Below are positions 33,212-46,800 of a stretch of 64,000 nt of DNA, in pieces. Under the pieces are notes generated by a model that ran no database searches, was not told the DNA's origin, and worked only from the letters and a program-made list of their open reading frames with translations. The DNA is from Dermatemys mawii. Taxonomy: Eukaryota > Chordata > Testudines > Dermatemydidae. Location: positions 7,225,802 through 7,289,801 of the forward strand of contig ML677386.1 in assembly GCA_007922305.1 (NCBI GenBank). Reading direction: 5' to 3'. The stretch's first letter is position 1. Each line of letters starts with the position of its first letter. A program made the position numbers and the translations under genes.

Positions 33212-33716
33212 CAGTTTTTACATACTTTCAAATAAATTTTGGGGATACATTTTAAAAGGTATTGAGTATGGCACAGCAGTAACAAGATATGGACTTTCAG
33301 TTACAAACTGCAACACCAAGACCCAGAGTGTTTTCCAGTTAGTGCCTACTTCCCTGATACTCATGGGAAACTATTATTTTTATGGATTATGTCTACTGAG
33401 TTATGGTGAGTTGCTTTATTGAGCTGTTCATGGAGAACCTCTTCCAAGTTTTATTTATATTTTAGCTTTTGATTAATTTTAATGTCAATTCTTTTATTGC
33501 AGACACAAATTGGTAAGTTGTTTTGAGTCAAATGCAACCATGCCACCCCAAATGTATAAACCACTTCAATTGCTGTATATGTTTTAACTTTTTCATAAAT
33601 GTTTTTTATAATCTTACTTCAAAAGTTACACTTTTAAAATTTTTTGTTCTCCCTTTCTGGATTTTTTTTGTGTGCGCGTGCCAGACATTCCCTCTTTCCA
33701 GTGTACAGCAGGACAG

Positions 33717-33722
33717 AATAAA
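33717..33722 (+). promoter_or_regulatory. TBP: TBP candidate polyadenylation signal
   Basis: Canonical AATAAA 506 nt past the stop, in a T-rich 3'UTR. An earlier AATAAA at 33231-33236 lies only 20 nt past the stop and may give a short isoform. Confidence 0.45.
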
Positions 33723-33739
33723 TGTATTAATGAAAATGG

Positions 33740-35282
33740 CTAGTTGTATATATTCCTCTTTTTGGGGAAATGAATGTCATGTTTTTTCAGCTCTATATGT
33801 ACATTAAATACTCTTTATAAAACTCTATGGGAAAAACCTTAATGACTTTTTAAAAGTAACCCTGCTTGACCTTTGCTGCTGTTAATGTGGTAAGTGCATG
33901 CTGTAGAAATATAATGTACTAAATACTTGAGACTCTTTTATATGACTTTATTAATAACAAGCCAGTATTAAAACAGTGCATTTGCCATGTGATTTTTTTT
34001 TACCCTATTTTCTCAAAATAATAATTCCCTCTCCTGCTCAAATCTGGTTTGGTTATAAACAGTTGGGTATTTTCGACACCAGTATTAACATTCTGATTTC
34101 CCTGGGTTTCTTGAATATTTTTACTTTTACAGTATCTTCTTCTGCTTGGTGTTGAAGATTTTTAATATGAAGTCATTAATCAGTTTAGGTCCATGTTTCA
34201 TCTGAATGACATGTAATGATTTGTGCAGATCAAATATATAGCTAATATTTGACTGAAAATGTGAATTGAAATCCTGCTTAATTTAAATGGTGGTGGTAAA
34301 GATATTCTCCTAAAATCTTACTTCTTGAATAGTCCTGATCTGCTAAAATCTTGTGTAATGTCACAACAGAGCCTTTGTTATGATTGCAGCAGTGCTATTC
34401 ATAAACTGACATTTTTCTAAGTACTTTGTATTCCAGTGCAGTCTCACAGCCCTCAGTTAAAGCACTAATGTCCCAACTTTCAGCATATAAATAATGAACC
34501 ATCCCTTTGCACTGCAGCTGGAGTTCGGAAGATTCCAGCCTCCTCAGAGCTGGTGATAACCCTTCCAGTGAACTGTAGAGTCAAGCTTTCCGGGTGCCTT
34601 TAAAGATAAAATAGGACACAAGAATGAGGCCTAGCTGAATTCAAATGTTTGCTCAGTTTAACTGAAGGCCAACTTCTTTTAAACTAGATAACTGAAATTG
34701 CTGTTTCCATATAGGACCAGACAAAAGGAAAAAAATGTGAAGCTGCAGTTGTCTCCCTAGAATACTGTAGTTTCAAAAACAACTGTCTGGGAAATCCAAA
34801 CTTAAGGTTGGCCATGTCTTTCACTCCTCCCTTTCCCCCCTCCAAATTTTGTATACTATCTTTTATAGATTAAAATATTTTGAGATTTTTTTTGTTTTGG
34901 GGTTTTTAAATTACATGCACTATTCTTAAGATGAGTTTCAGTGGTGCTATGGACTTCTCCATTATTAATGTTTGGAGCTGTAATTCCCAATGGCTACATC
35001 TCCTTCAATGGATGCTATAGTATAGATAGACCTTGAGCTGCATCCTTTGGGAACTACAGGCCTGAGAAGAGCAGACAAAGCCCTGTCAGGTAAATGTGAA
35101 TGGACTTGCGTTCAAAGGGAATGTCAGAACATTGGGTAAAAGTGATAAATGTTTTGACCTGACTAAGGTAAAATCTAGAGGCTTCAGGGATGCTACAAGT
35201 TCTTTAGCAGTAGTAGCATTCTTTAATCCTCTGCGGGTTAATAGTTTACTTCTGCAAAGCTTTTAAAGAACTGTTGGGCTAT
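33740..35282. other. Intergenic between TBP and PDCD2
   Basis: AT-rich sequence past the TBP polyadenylation signal. May include longer TBP 3'UTR forms. No gene seen. Confidence 0.5.
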
Positions 35283-35882
35283 ACTTGCAGGGTGTGGTGG
35301 ATAATCAGCTGAACCTGAGCTCCCACTGCAGTGCTGCAGCCAAAGGAGCTAAATTGATCCTGGGAGGCAAAAACAGGAATTTTAAGTAAGACTAAACAGG
35401 TTATTTCACCTGTGTAATTGGTGCTGCTGGAATACAGTGTCTAATTCTTGTGCAATTCAAGAAGGATGTTAACAAATTGGAGACAGTTCAGAGAAGAGCC
35501 CTGAGAATTATTAAAGGATTAGAAAACGTGCCTTTTAGTGAGACCCAAGGGGCACAATCTGTTTAACTTAACCTTCTCTTTGTTAAGGGGGTGATTTGAT
35601 TACAGGTTGTAAGTACTTACCTGGGCAAAAAATATTTAATAAGGGGCTCTTCAATCTAGCTAAGAAGGGTATAACAGGATTCAATGGTTGGAATTTGAAG
35701 CTAGCCAACTTCAGCCTGGAAATAAGTTTTAATGGTGAGTAATTTACCCTGGGTTGCGGTGGATTCTTTTTCACTGACCATTTCTAAATCAGGACTGGGT
35801 AGGAAAGATCTGACATGTTCTATGGGAGGATGCTCACTAGATGATCACAGTGGTCCTATGGGGCCTTGGAATCTCTAAATGT
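35283..35882 (+). mobile_element. CR1 LINE 3' fragment
   Basis: Same CR1 region as the copy at 3238-4115, sharing GTGGTGGATAATCAGCTGAA, TTCAGAGAAGAGCC and the AGATGATCACAGTGG tail. It lies in the TBP/PDCD2 intergenic region. Confidence 0.85.
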
Positions 35883-37530
35883 TTGTGAAACTTGGCAAAA
35901 TAGATCAGGAAGATTAATTTTATGAAAATTATCTAATGGATGTCAAATATTTAAGTCTGAACTTTGGTAGGATTGCATGGTTGCTAGGTGAAATTGTACC
36001 AGAACCTAGTTTCTAAACACCAGTATGTTGTAAAGTAACTGATCAAATATCTTACCTTGCTCAATCTGGTCTTACAAAAACTTTTTCTGGACACCAGAAT
36101 TGAACATAATATACTTGGAGTGTTCTAAGCTATCATGAAATTAGTCTCAATAACTTGAAGTAGATATAAGTATAACTCCATATGGTACAGATCACCCTCT
36201 ACTAAATAAAGCAGGGTGGGGTGGGGAGGGGAGTAGGGTTGTGCACAAAACAGGAGTAGATATGAAACTATCAGCACCCATTTACACATGAGATATTTCC
36301 AAGGGGACACCACTTTCTACAAGCCAAGGTACTGCAAAGGGGAATTTGTTTTGAGATATTAATACACCAGAACAACCTGACAGTTAATTTCTTCCAGCAG
36401 AGAACTAAAATATTCCAGGTGTGGTGGAGTTGGGATTAGTTTATTTTAAATAACCAGTTAAATACACACCTGAATGAGGGAAATCTATTTTGGATTAGGG
36501 CACAAATTAATGCAAATAGAGTTTCTCTGAAGACACTGGAGAAACAACATTTCCATCACACCATTAAGCGCGCTCTCAAAAAAAAAATCTAGAAATGAAG
36601 ATAATCTTTTGAAAGCTATAGTAACATGCAGGATCACTTTTCAATTTACTTTGATAGCAAATTCAATAATTAAGCTACCACTACTGCAGAGTGTCTTCAC
36701 AGCAGTGAAATATTTCTGCTCTCTGGATTTGGTGTAAAAATAGGTAAATAACATGGAATCCACTGCCAGAGCTAAAACACTAACTTAATGGGGCTTCCAG
36801 CTATATAAAGTGCTATCACTATTAAATATTTTTTAAAAACTGTACAAACCAGCATGTGCTTAACATACTTACTATAGAAGCAAATTGCATTTAATTTATA
36901 TTGTAAGAAACCTACTTCCACAATGCTATGCCCAGACTTTAAGCTTTGGGAAGGGACTAAACTTCCCTAATACCATAGAGCCAGGATTAAAGTAAGATTT
37001 CCACACCACTGTTCAACCAAGTGGACTATATTCTTTGCAGCAGTAACTGCAAAACCCTGTTACTATTTCTTGGCCTCATTTCTCATTTGATAGGTAATTA
37101 TATGAAGTAAAGGCACACTGTCAAAAACTGAGTGATAAAGTACATTAACTCAAGTGGCAGTTCAAAGTAAATCATGCAGTAAGTGATTGGGTTTCAGATC
37201 AACCACTCTCTGCTTATCTCCATTGTTCAGAAAATCCTGAGACATCACTGACTTAAAGGAAACAATGTCTGAACACGCCTAAAATTGACTATAAAAGACA
37301 ATGTACTGAATCTAGGCACACTAGAAGTGTTTGAGTGAAACTAAAGATTACTTTTTAAAAAAAATGCTAAGAGAAACCATTGCATTGTCACTACATGAGA
37401 AAAAATGAAACTGTCAACCATGTGGTTTCAAGGTCCAAGCTGAAGTAAAAGCTAAAAACAATGCGTAGAAAAACTTAAATGCTTAAGCTCCTGTGTTCTG
37501 GTAACAAAAAAAAAAATTAAACCAGGTCTG
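35883..37530. other. Intergenic between TBP and PDCD2
   Basis: AT-rich, with no coding exon and no strong repeat recognised by eye; the PDCD2 3' end lies at its right edge. Confidence 0.5.
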
Positions 37531-37695
37531 TTTTAATGACTTAGCTATAATTTAATTACAATATATGCATTGAAGTTCTTCAGTATGAAAAATTAGTTCT
37601 TTACCTTTTTTCCTTCTTGCAGTGTGTAACACTTCAGTACATGTCTATAAACTCAATTCATTTCTTTACAGAAACTAAAAATAAATTTGTAGTAG

Positions 37696-37857
37696 TTAAG
37701 TAGAGTCTGCAGTAATGTCCTGCTTCCAGATGAACTCCTCCATATAGCCATTTGCTTGGTTACAGTTTTCAGCACATGTATAAACTACCAGTGTTCCCCA
37801 GTCAATACTTTCTCCTAGGTTATCAGCCTTCAGGTGGTTCAGGAGCTGTGGCATAAC
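37696..37857 (-). CDS. PDCD2: PDCD2 exon 6 (terminal)
   Basis: Encodes residues 309-361, [28 protein letters not shown] and EEFIWKQD, then TAA. The acceptor is CCTAAG. Confidence 0.95.
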   Translation of the reverse strand, partial: VMPQLLNHLKADNLGESIDWGTLVVYTCAENCNQANGYMEEFIWKQDITADST

Positions 37858-40800
37858 CTTAGGAACACAAGACATGATTTGTCATTAGAATGCATAATTT
37901 AGAATACGGCTGTCTATTCCACTCAATGTTTTAATTGAAGGATGTTATCCCTTCTCTAGCAAGCTAGTTCGTTATGCTTTCTTATTATGAGCTCTTATGC
38001 TAATATCCCACCTGGAAAAGCTTATGCAGCAGGTAATAGCTGCAATAAATAGTATCAAATTATTTCAATAACTTAAAAAAAAAACCACTGACAAACAAAA
38101 ATAAATTCATTAAGACAGGTCAAGAACATGGCTCTGGCTATTTTGTTTTGAAGTGGGAGAAGAGATATGGTGGGTGATGCACTGTTTGAAATGCTACCTC
38201 CAGTAGAAGTATAAATCAATTTTAAATAAAAATCTCTTTGCTAACCTCGGCAGTTCTCTTGTGCTACTAGTTATCCTTCTTTTGTTTAAAATGAGTTCTA
38301 AATTTATTTCACAAGGCCTCCACTACTCCATGTCAACACACACCTCTCAGGGATGGTTTAGATATACTTAATCCTTTAATCCTGACTGGAGGGTGGGGGC
38401 AGGAGGAGGTGGTGTGGAGGGAGGCACTAAATGGCCACTTAAAAGTCCCTTCCAGCCCTACATTTCTGTGATTAATCTCTGGTGAAAGAGTGCCACCTTT
38501 TAGTCTGAAGATGGAAAAACCAAGCTATTAGATACATAATTAACTAGAACATCCACTGACATTTTATACCTAGAGCAGGTCAAAATGTCCAGAGGAATTA
38601 TTTTGTTAGGAAATACTGATTCAATCATCAAAACATTCCACTGCAATGTTCTAATCTGATCAAAAGTTTTGATGGAAATCAGGCTGGTATTGTGCCTGCC
38701 TTGTGGGAAACTCAGGCTCCTAAGCACCTCACCAGGCAGGCTGCAGCAGAGCAGAGACTAGAAATGTTTGAAAAAAAATCCATTTTGGTTCTTCCAAAAG
38801 TGTGGCCTTTTTTTTAGTTTGGAAGAGACTTAAACTAAACCAAATAAAGCCTGTCCACACAGGAAGTTATATAGGTAGAGTAGTTTCCGCTTATGAGCAA
38901 ACCCTTTATTGCCAGCAAAAAGTTGCTATTATCCAGCAGTTGCTGATAAGCAGAAGGAATGTTTGGGAGGCAGGAGCCAGGGAAGGAGGCGCTGGGACAT
39001 GCTTTCCCTGGCTGCAAATCTTCCTCAGGAAAGGGCAGCAGCAGGGACGGGAGGCTGCAGCCCAAATGTCAGAGCCTTGAAGCTGAACAGTATCTTTCCC
39101 TGGGCTCGCCACGGCTTGCAGCTAGGCATTTTCTTGTGCACAGTCCTCTGCAGGGCACAGCCTAAAGAGGGCAGTGAGAGGTACCATGCAGCTCCAGGCT
39201 GCAACCTCTCTCCCAGCTACAGCTCTGCCCATACTACTTTCTCTCTCACGTGTGTATGTGCAGGCAGGTATGCCAGGCTGCAGCCTCAGGAGGAAGCAGT
39301 AGGACAGGCTAGCACTGGCCACAAACAGGCTTGTGGGACTGCCAAAGAAGGCCTGTCCCAGCACATTCTTCCCTGGCTGCAGACTCACAAAGCTGGCTGC
39401 AGGTGGGGCCTTCCTTAAAAAAAAAAAAAAAGGTGCTAAGAAGCAGCATGTCATTGCTAATAACTGAATTTCATTAACATTGATACTAATGGAAGGGGAT
39501 TGATTGTCAGCAATATGTTGCCACCAACCAGACATTGCTTATATCAGGATTGCTTTTAAGTAGAATCTACTGTATAATTATACTAATCCAGGGGTCGGCA
39601 ACCTTTCAGAAGCGGTGTGCAAAGATGTCATTTATTCACTCTAATTTAAGGTTTCCTTTTCCCATAATACATTTTAATGTTTTTAGACAGTCTCTTTCTA
39701 TAAGTCTATACTATAGAACTAAACTATTGTTGTATGTAAAGTAAATAAGGTTTTTAAAACACTGAAGAAGCTTCATTTAAATTAAAATGCAGAGTCCCCC
39801 TGGGCAGCTGGTTAGGACCGGGGCTGTGTGAGTGCCACTGAAAATCAGCTTGCTTGCCACCTTTGGCAAACGTGCCATAGGTTGCCTACCCCTGTACTAA
39901 TCTAACTGGTAAAACTTTCCCATGCAGACAAGTCCTCAGGGACTCTAGCAAGGTGAAGTATAATATAGACAGAATTAATGTAAGAACGTGAGCTGGTGAA
40001 ATGAAAGGACTTTCCACTTCCATCCTGCAGCCAAGCATTCACTTATGATTTTTTCAGAATGTTTACCAAGTGACACTGTTTTAAATGGAATGTCAAGTTT
40101 CCCATCTCGTATATTAAAGATTTAGATAAAAACTAGTTACACTCAGTGAATAACATTGTGTATTTCAGTACCAGGAAAGAATTTGTTTTTCATTCCAGCA
40201 TTCCCTCACCTTTGGATTCTACCACTGCAAACAGGAACCATATTCCTACCACACTGAATCTGCATGTAGAGGCAAAACTTGATAGCAACTGACAGGAAGA
40301 GATTTTCCCCAACAGGTGACTGGACACATCAGCTACAATGAAACCTAACACCTTTCCCTCAGCTTGTTTTCTCTACTGTCAGCAATGTGGCAGAATACTC
40401 CCTCACACAGACTCTCCCTTCTTTCACAAGGAAGGTTGGGGGAGCACAAGCTATTTGAACTTCATGGTGAAGGTGTCAGTAACAAAGTCTGGCAGTCGAC
40501 ATTAGAATATTTAAAACAATGTAGTAGTGTCAGAAACAATTCTGAAAGAATCCCCCTTCACTGATTATTTTTATCCATAGAATTCCACATTTAGAAGACA
40601 TTCATATGATCCTTAACTGGATAGAAAAAGTGTACTATTTTGTTGTTTACAAACAGATCAGGAAGAAAAAAGTGCTATTTACTGTGTGATACAATCTCGT
40701 AAGAAAGGACTGTTACACTAATAATTGAAGCTTCTACACTTTAGCACAGCTATCCTGTGAATTCAAATATAACTCCTTTCGCTCTAGCCATAGGCTAATA

Positions 40801-43800
40801 TTTCTATTTCAGACTTAAAATAGGTTTTTAATTTTACACCAAAAATATCATATCCTTGGACCAATTCACATACTTGGAATTCAAACATCCTTTTGGCACC
40901 ACATGAACAATTTGGGATATCTTTCATCTGAGGAATGTTTTCACCTGAGATCCATATGGGGCCTTCTCCTCCTCGACAGTATCTGATTATCTGAAATTGA
41001 ATAGAAGTATTAAGTAACTGACAGTCTTTTCAGTTATATAATTAATAATCAACCACATATAGCTATGTTTAAATGGACATTGATCACGGTTGTTTTTGCT
41101 AACAAGTTTTAGCAGGGAAAAGTCCACTGTAATTGGGTATAGGTTTTCTTAAACAAACAAAAAAAAGGCTTTTATATGGTTTGACTGCTTGAGGAAACAA
41201 AATGCCAGAATGTTCCCAAGTCATTTAGCATCAGTCCAGCAATAAACAATAATACTTTGCATTTCCATAACAGATCATCTCAAAAGTCTTATAACAATAA
41301 TTTTAGACTCAAAACTTCTGTCTGGGAGTAGGGGAAGTAGACTAATTCATCCAATGTAACATACAAAATCTGCAGCAGGTACCAGAACAGAACCCAGGTG
41401 TCTCAATTCACAGTTCTGTCTTTAACAACAAGACCCCCCCAGAGTCGCATGCTTGAGAGATAGTGATGCAGTTTTACCTTGCAACATGGACACTGGTTAG
41501 AACACGGGTCGGCGACCTTTCAGAAGTGGTGTGCCGAGCCTTCATTTATTCACTTTAATTTAAGGTTTCACGTGCCGGTAACACATTTTAATGTTTTTAG
41601 AAAGTCTCTCTCTTTAAGTCTATATTATATAAACAAACTATTGCTGTATTTAAAGTAAATAAGGTTTTTAAAATATTTAACAAGCTTCATTTAAAATAAA
41701 AATGCAGATCTTATCAGTTTAGTGTGATCTTTGCCCTTGTGTGTGTGTGGCGGGGGAATAACGAAAAGGCAGCTGTTCAGCACCCACCCCCCGCCAAGCT
41801 CTGAGCCTGGTACTGGATCACAGCCTTCTCCCCAAGTAGGTAGATGCCTTTGATGGGCTGGGATGGTGTGTCGGGGGGCGGGGAGGTGGCTGGGGGTGCA
41901 AATCCCCCCTCAACACACCTTCCCCTGCAACAAGGCTCTGAAGCAGGGGGATAGGGAGAGAGCAGACCCACGGGGAGCTCAGTTTGCAGGGAAATACAGG
42001 CATGCCTGTGTCCTTTCTCCCTGCGCAGGGAAGGGGTGGAGAGGGGGTCACTTGCTGCCAAAGAATATTCCTGCTGCCTTGTAGGGCTTTGTGCAAGTAG
42101 AGAGCTACCCCCCAACCCCCAAATGCCTGGGCTGCATGGTATGGCATACAAATCCCAGCTTCCCTTACCATGCCGAGGAGAGCCATGGCTACACATGCAG
42201 CTCAACATGCTGCTCTTCCGGGGGGGGGGGGGAAGGGAGGAAGGGAGGGCTCTGACTGCTGCAGGCTCCAATGGCTGCGAGCAGCCCAGACCCACCCGTC
42301 CAATCAGCTGCCGCCTCACTCTGAATAGGGGAGAAGGGATGGGGGGAAATCCCGGACATGTGAGCTGGGAGCCTCCCAGCATCGCCCGCTCTGTGTTCTG
42401 GCTGCCGGCCTCTTGCAGGGACCTTGGTGTGCCAGTCAAAATTGGCTCCCGTGCCAACTTTGGCACGCGTGCCAGGGGTTGCCGATCCATGAGTTAGAAG
42501 CAAAAAAGAAAAAACAGAAAGGAAACTTGCAGGGGAAGGGGAAAAAAAAGCGATGATGCTACTCTGCTTGCTTTCTCCATTTCCACAGAAGGGCAGCAGA
42601 TGGCCCGCTCCCTGTACTCCCAGCTCCACTCAACCCTCCCACCTTAGTTAAATTTCTACTTGCCTTGGGTAAGTAAATTTTTCCAAGCCCTACATGAGTC
42701 TCTTAATTTGTCAAGCTTTAACAATAAAGGCTGGCTCCTTGCGATAATATTAGGTGGGTCTTGTATCTGGAGACTTATTCTACGTTGGTGGGCATGTGGA
42801 CTGGATGATCTAGTGAAACGTCTCACCATGTTTGACTTCAGCTATTTAAGATATATGTGCTAAAGAGGCACAATTTATAGAAACATAAACCTCCAAAAAT
42901 AAAGCAGGCATCCACCTTTTGATCATTAGCTGATTAGTATTTTAAAAGATACTTTTCCTTTTACCTGTTCAGGCTCCGCAGCCATTCGATTTTTAAACTT
43001 TTCAAAAATCTTGTCTTCTCGAGTCTCATGCTTTGCCATTGCCTCCAACACCTCCTCATCTAGTGACTGAAAACCTTCACCTAAGGGAAAAAAGACATCA
43101 CAAGTTAACATAATATGGCCAAAGTTAAAGCTTACGATATAATACTTGAACTGATTTTAAAGGATGGTAGAGACACAAGCATCCAATGTTCAGGAAAGCA
43201 AACTGCAACATCAGAGACAAACTTCAACCAGTCTGGAGAGCCAACAGATTTAGCCAGTTGTGTGACCCATTAGTTCTGTAGTATTTTAAGCATACATTTC
43301 AATATTAGAGCATTAGAGAGAAGTGTGCAAGGAGACAGGCCGAATTAATCTAGGAAAGTGTATCTGAAACATGGCACACACAAAACTGATGTACTCTCTC
43401 ACTAAAAAAGACCAATGAAGTGTGCACATGTGGGAGTCAGTAAATTTACAACTTTAAAAATTTAACAATTGAAAAGACCTAAGTGTTCGCGTCCCTTATG
43501 CAATGCTCATCACTCATGGTCAGTGTGGTTGTACGATCCTGTATCTTTAATAAACCCCACCCACAAAGTTTTAGACAATGTTAAATTACAAGTTTAAAAA
43601 GAGGTAGCATTTTGTCTCATCGCAAACTTCAAACCATGCTATAGTTGAATTCAAGTCCAGTTAAGTGGATATAGTTTCACCTGATTCACTCACCCTTCAC
43701 ATAAAGGATCTAGAATTTCCTGTTTTTCATTCAGAGTTAAAAATACTCCCGGGGGAATTCTGCACCAACAAATACAACATAGTGCAGAATTTTTAAAAGT

Positions 43801-46800
43801 TCTGCAAAATTCTGCACATTTTATTTGCTAAAATAACAGTATGTAATCACACCAGTTTCAATTAGTAATTTATTTCAAAATACTTATCTGGATTGTTAGA
43901 CATAGTTGCTGACAAAAAATGTTCCCCCAGGAGAGTTAAAGAAACCCCATACTACAACATAGTTCCTGTTTCTCTGCCCCCTAGTCCCCAGAGCCCAGCC
44001 ACGAGGTGCCCCCCCAGCCTAGATACTTGCACTACCTCCTCCCCTAGAGCCCAGCCACAGGCCCCCGCCCCCAGCCACTCACACCCCAGAGGCCCCAGAG
44101 CCTAGTTGCAGGGTGCCCTCCCCCAGACATACCCTCTACCCTCCCAGAGCCCATGGATCTAGAAGGAGAAACAGCCTGATCCTGGGCTTATGTGGAATTT
44201 CCTGCATGCCCCCTCCTTCCTTTAGCGCATGCAGGGAACTGTAGCTGCCCAGAACCTTCCAGTGTTTTCCCCTTCTTCCCTCCCCCACCCCCCCAAACCA
44301 CAGTGTCTTCTATTTGTGAGCTGGCCTTTGCTGGATCCAATGACCCTAGTGGTGGCCAGCAGCTCTGCAACCTACTTCCATGGATTGCGGGGGGGAGAGG
44401 GGAAGGAAATTCTGCACAGAACATTAATTTCTTCACAATCACTGCATTGTGCAATGGCACAAAATCCTCCCAGGAGTATATGAAGAGTTAGCAAACCTTT
44501 TCCAAAACAGGTTTAAGCTTTCTTCTAGCACAGGCCAGATTTTAGGTACAGCTGGGTAAGGATTTTAAAAGCTACTAACTACAAGTTGTCTCCAAAAGCA
44601 AACCTAGAGACTAAGAGAAGTCTTCAAAAAACTCCCCTACCAAACCAGAACACTGGCACACTGCTATGAATTGAGTCATTAGAACCTCATTAGCATGATT
44701 TCAATAAAATTTAAAAATGGTAATTTAAATTAATCGTATATACTTTTACACCCATCATAAATGACATGCACATGGTGATGAACTGTACTTAACAGAAGCA
44801 GTAGCTACAATAGGTTTTTTCCATTTTCTTCAATGATGATTTGTAGACTAATCCTTTGTAATATGTAGTTTATAGTTAACACTTGATTTAAAATCACTGA
44901 ATATTTCAATATGTGAAGCAACATACAATGCATATAGAAAATTCTCTCTTGGAAGCCCATTTTATTTCTTACTTGCACCGCATGCAGCCTCCAAGTCTTC
45001 ATGTTTCGCCAAGTCCTTTTGTGTATCTGCATCTGTTTGACTGTCACCAGGAGTTTCCATTTCCTCAGGTTCTATCACAATTTCATACTCTGGAAAAAGG
45101 AACTTGTGATCTGGGATTGCAGTGTCCAACTGAGCTGCAACACACAAGAGAACTACCGTTTTTAACATTTCACTGCTTTATGCTATACAGGATATTTAGT
45201 AAGCCAAATACATTATTTTGCATTCCTTTCCCAAAAAAGGATTATTCAAAGGTCTAATGAACCAAACTAAACTAGGCCTATATTCACTTGCTTATATAGA
45301 TTACTAACCACTATGTGATATATGGAGATATACCTATTTTTTTTTATGTCTATACCTATTTTTATTTCATAGAACTGGAAAGACCTTGAAGGTTGTCAAA
45401 TCCAGTCCCCTGCCTACAATAGCAGGACCAAGTACTGTCCCCTGACAGATTTTTTTTTTTTTTTTTTTTTTTTTGGCCCAGCTTCCTAAATGGCTCCCTC
45501 AAGGATTGAACTCATAACCCTGGGTTTAGCAGGCCAATGCTCAAACCACTGAGCTATCCCTTACCTCTAATGATTCATTAAGTATACTTAGACCCTTACC
45601 ATTTTATGAGGTAAGCTCACCTAATGACTCTCTTACCCCATTAACGATCACTTCCCAACATGGTTAATGCAGTTCTATTTTGGACCACAGAAGGCACTTA
45701 ACCCTTGTATTTTAACCATGAATCATGTTGAAGCCACAGAGACGCCATTATCACTGAATTTGTCCTACAAATAGAATAAATACTTACTATTCTCTTTACA
45801 CTAAAACAATACAGCCTTTGATTTTTCCTAATTCTTTATAGAGATTTATGGCATAATAAAGATGTGGACATAGTCCTCCTAGTCAATTTAGAAGGAAATA
45901 CAGATTAGTGTTATTTCTCCTGTACAATGTACTGTGTCTAGCAAAAGGAAGAAAAACAATGGTTGACTCTTCCCCCACTTGATTATTAAGAATATAAGTA
46001 ATTCTTGTTGGACTTGCATCATACTTCTGTTCCATAGTGCACTGCATTTTAAGAAGTTCACTTTAAAATATAAGAGGCAAAAAAGAAAACAAGCAGCAGC
46101 AGCAGCATTGTGTTATCTTCCAGACAGAATCTTCCCAGATTTATTTTAAATTCCACTTAACTCACCTGACTGTGAACACGCTAGTTTGTGCCCCAATTTC
46201 CAATCTACAGTCTGATGATCTTTACTACAGTAATGGGCTCTGTGACATTTGGAACATGTCTTTGGCCCTAGACAGCCACAGACTCTGCATAGATGAGCTC
46301 CACATTGAAGCTGCAGGCTCACAGGTGGATGCTCTTCAGGAGGGGGTGTTTCAGGCGGTGGATCATAGGAATAGGTGTCATTCTTCCTGGGAAGCTGGTT
46401 CCTAAAAACTTGAAAGCAACACAGGAGTGAAGGAACCAAATGCCATTTGTCCAGTGAGCACCAGCACAGAGCAGTTCCCAAAAGCCCCGGGGTGATGATT
46501 TGGGTTATTATTTTTTGCACAGTGGCAGCACCTACGAAACCTACTCAAGGGCCAGGCCCCTCAGTGTCAGGCGCTGTACAGAGGCAGCACAGACGTTGCC
46601 CCGAAGAGTTTACACACCACTGGGGGGCACCAATGTGGGGAGCAGTGGGCGGAAGGGGGCGCCCCGCGTGGGGGGAACGTGGGTGCCGCGCGCAGGGAGT
46701 TGTGGGGGAAGGGGCAGCCCCCCCCGACAGGTGTCGCGCTGGGGTCTCAGCCCGTGGCAGCGGTTTCTCGGTGCGGGACGCGGGCGGGTCTCTCACCTCG

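Noticed and set aside
38909..39418. 169-codon plus-strand frame
   Set aside because: Inside a probable DNA transposon interior; no recognisable domain and competing frames on both strands.
41777..42490. 237-codon minus-strand frame
   Set aside because: Lies wholly in the GC-rich interior of a hAT element; Pro/Ser/Gly-rich, no domain, overlapping frames on both strands.
44192..44491. Overlapping frames of 84-99 codons
   Set aside because: They fall inside the DNA transposon at 43741-44480 and resemble no protein.
45503..45560. Possible tRNA gene
   Set aside because: A and B boxes are present, but the sequence continues into a SINE body and tail, so it is a retroposed tRNA relative rather than a functional tRNA.
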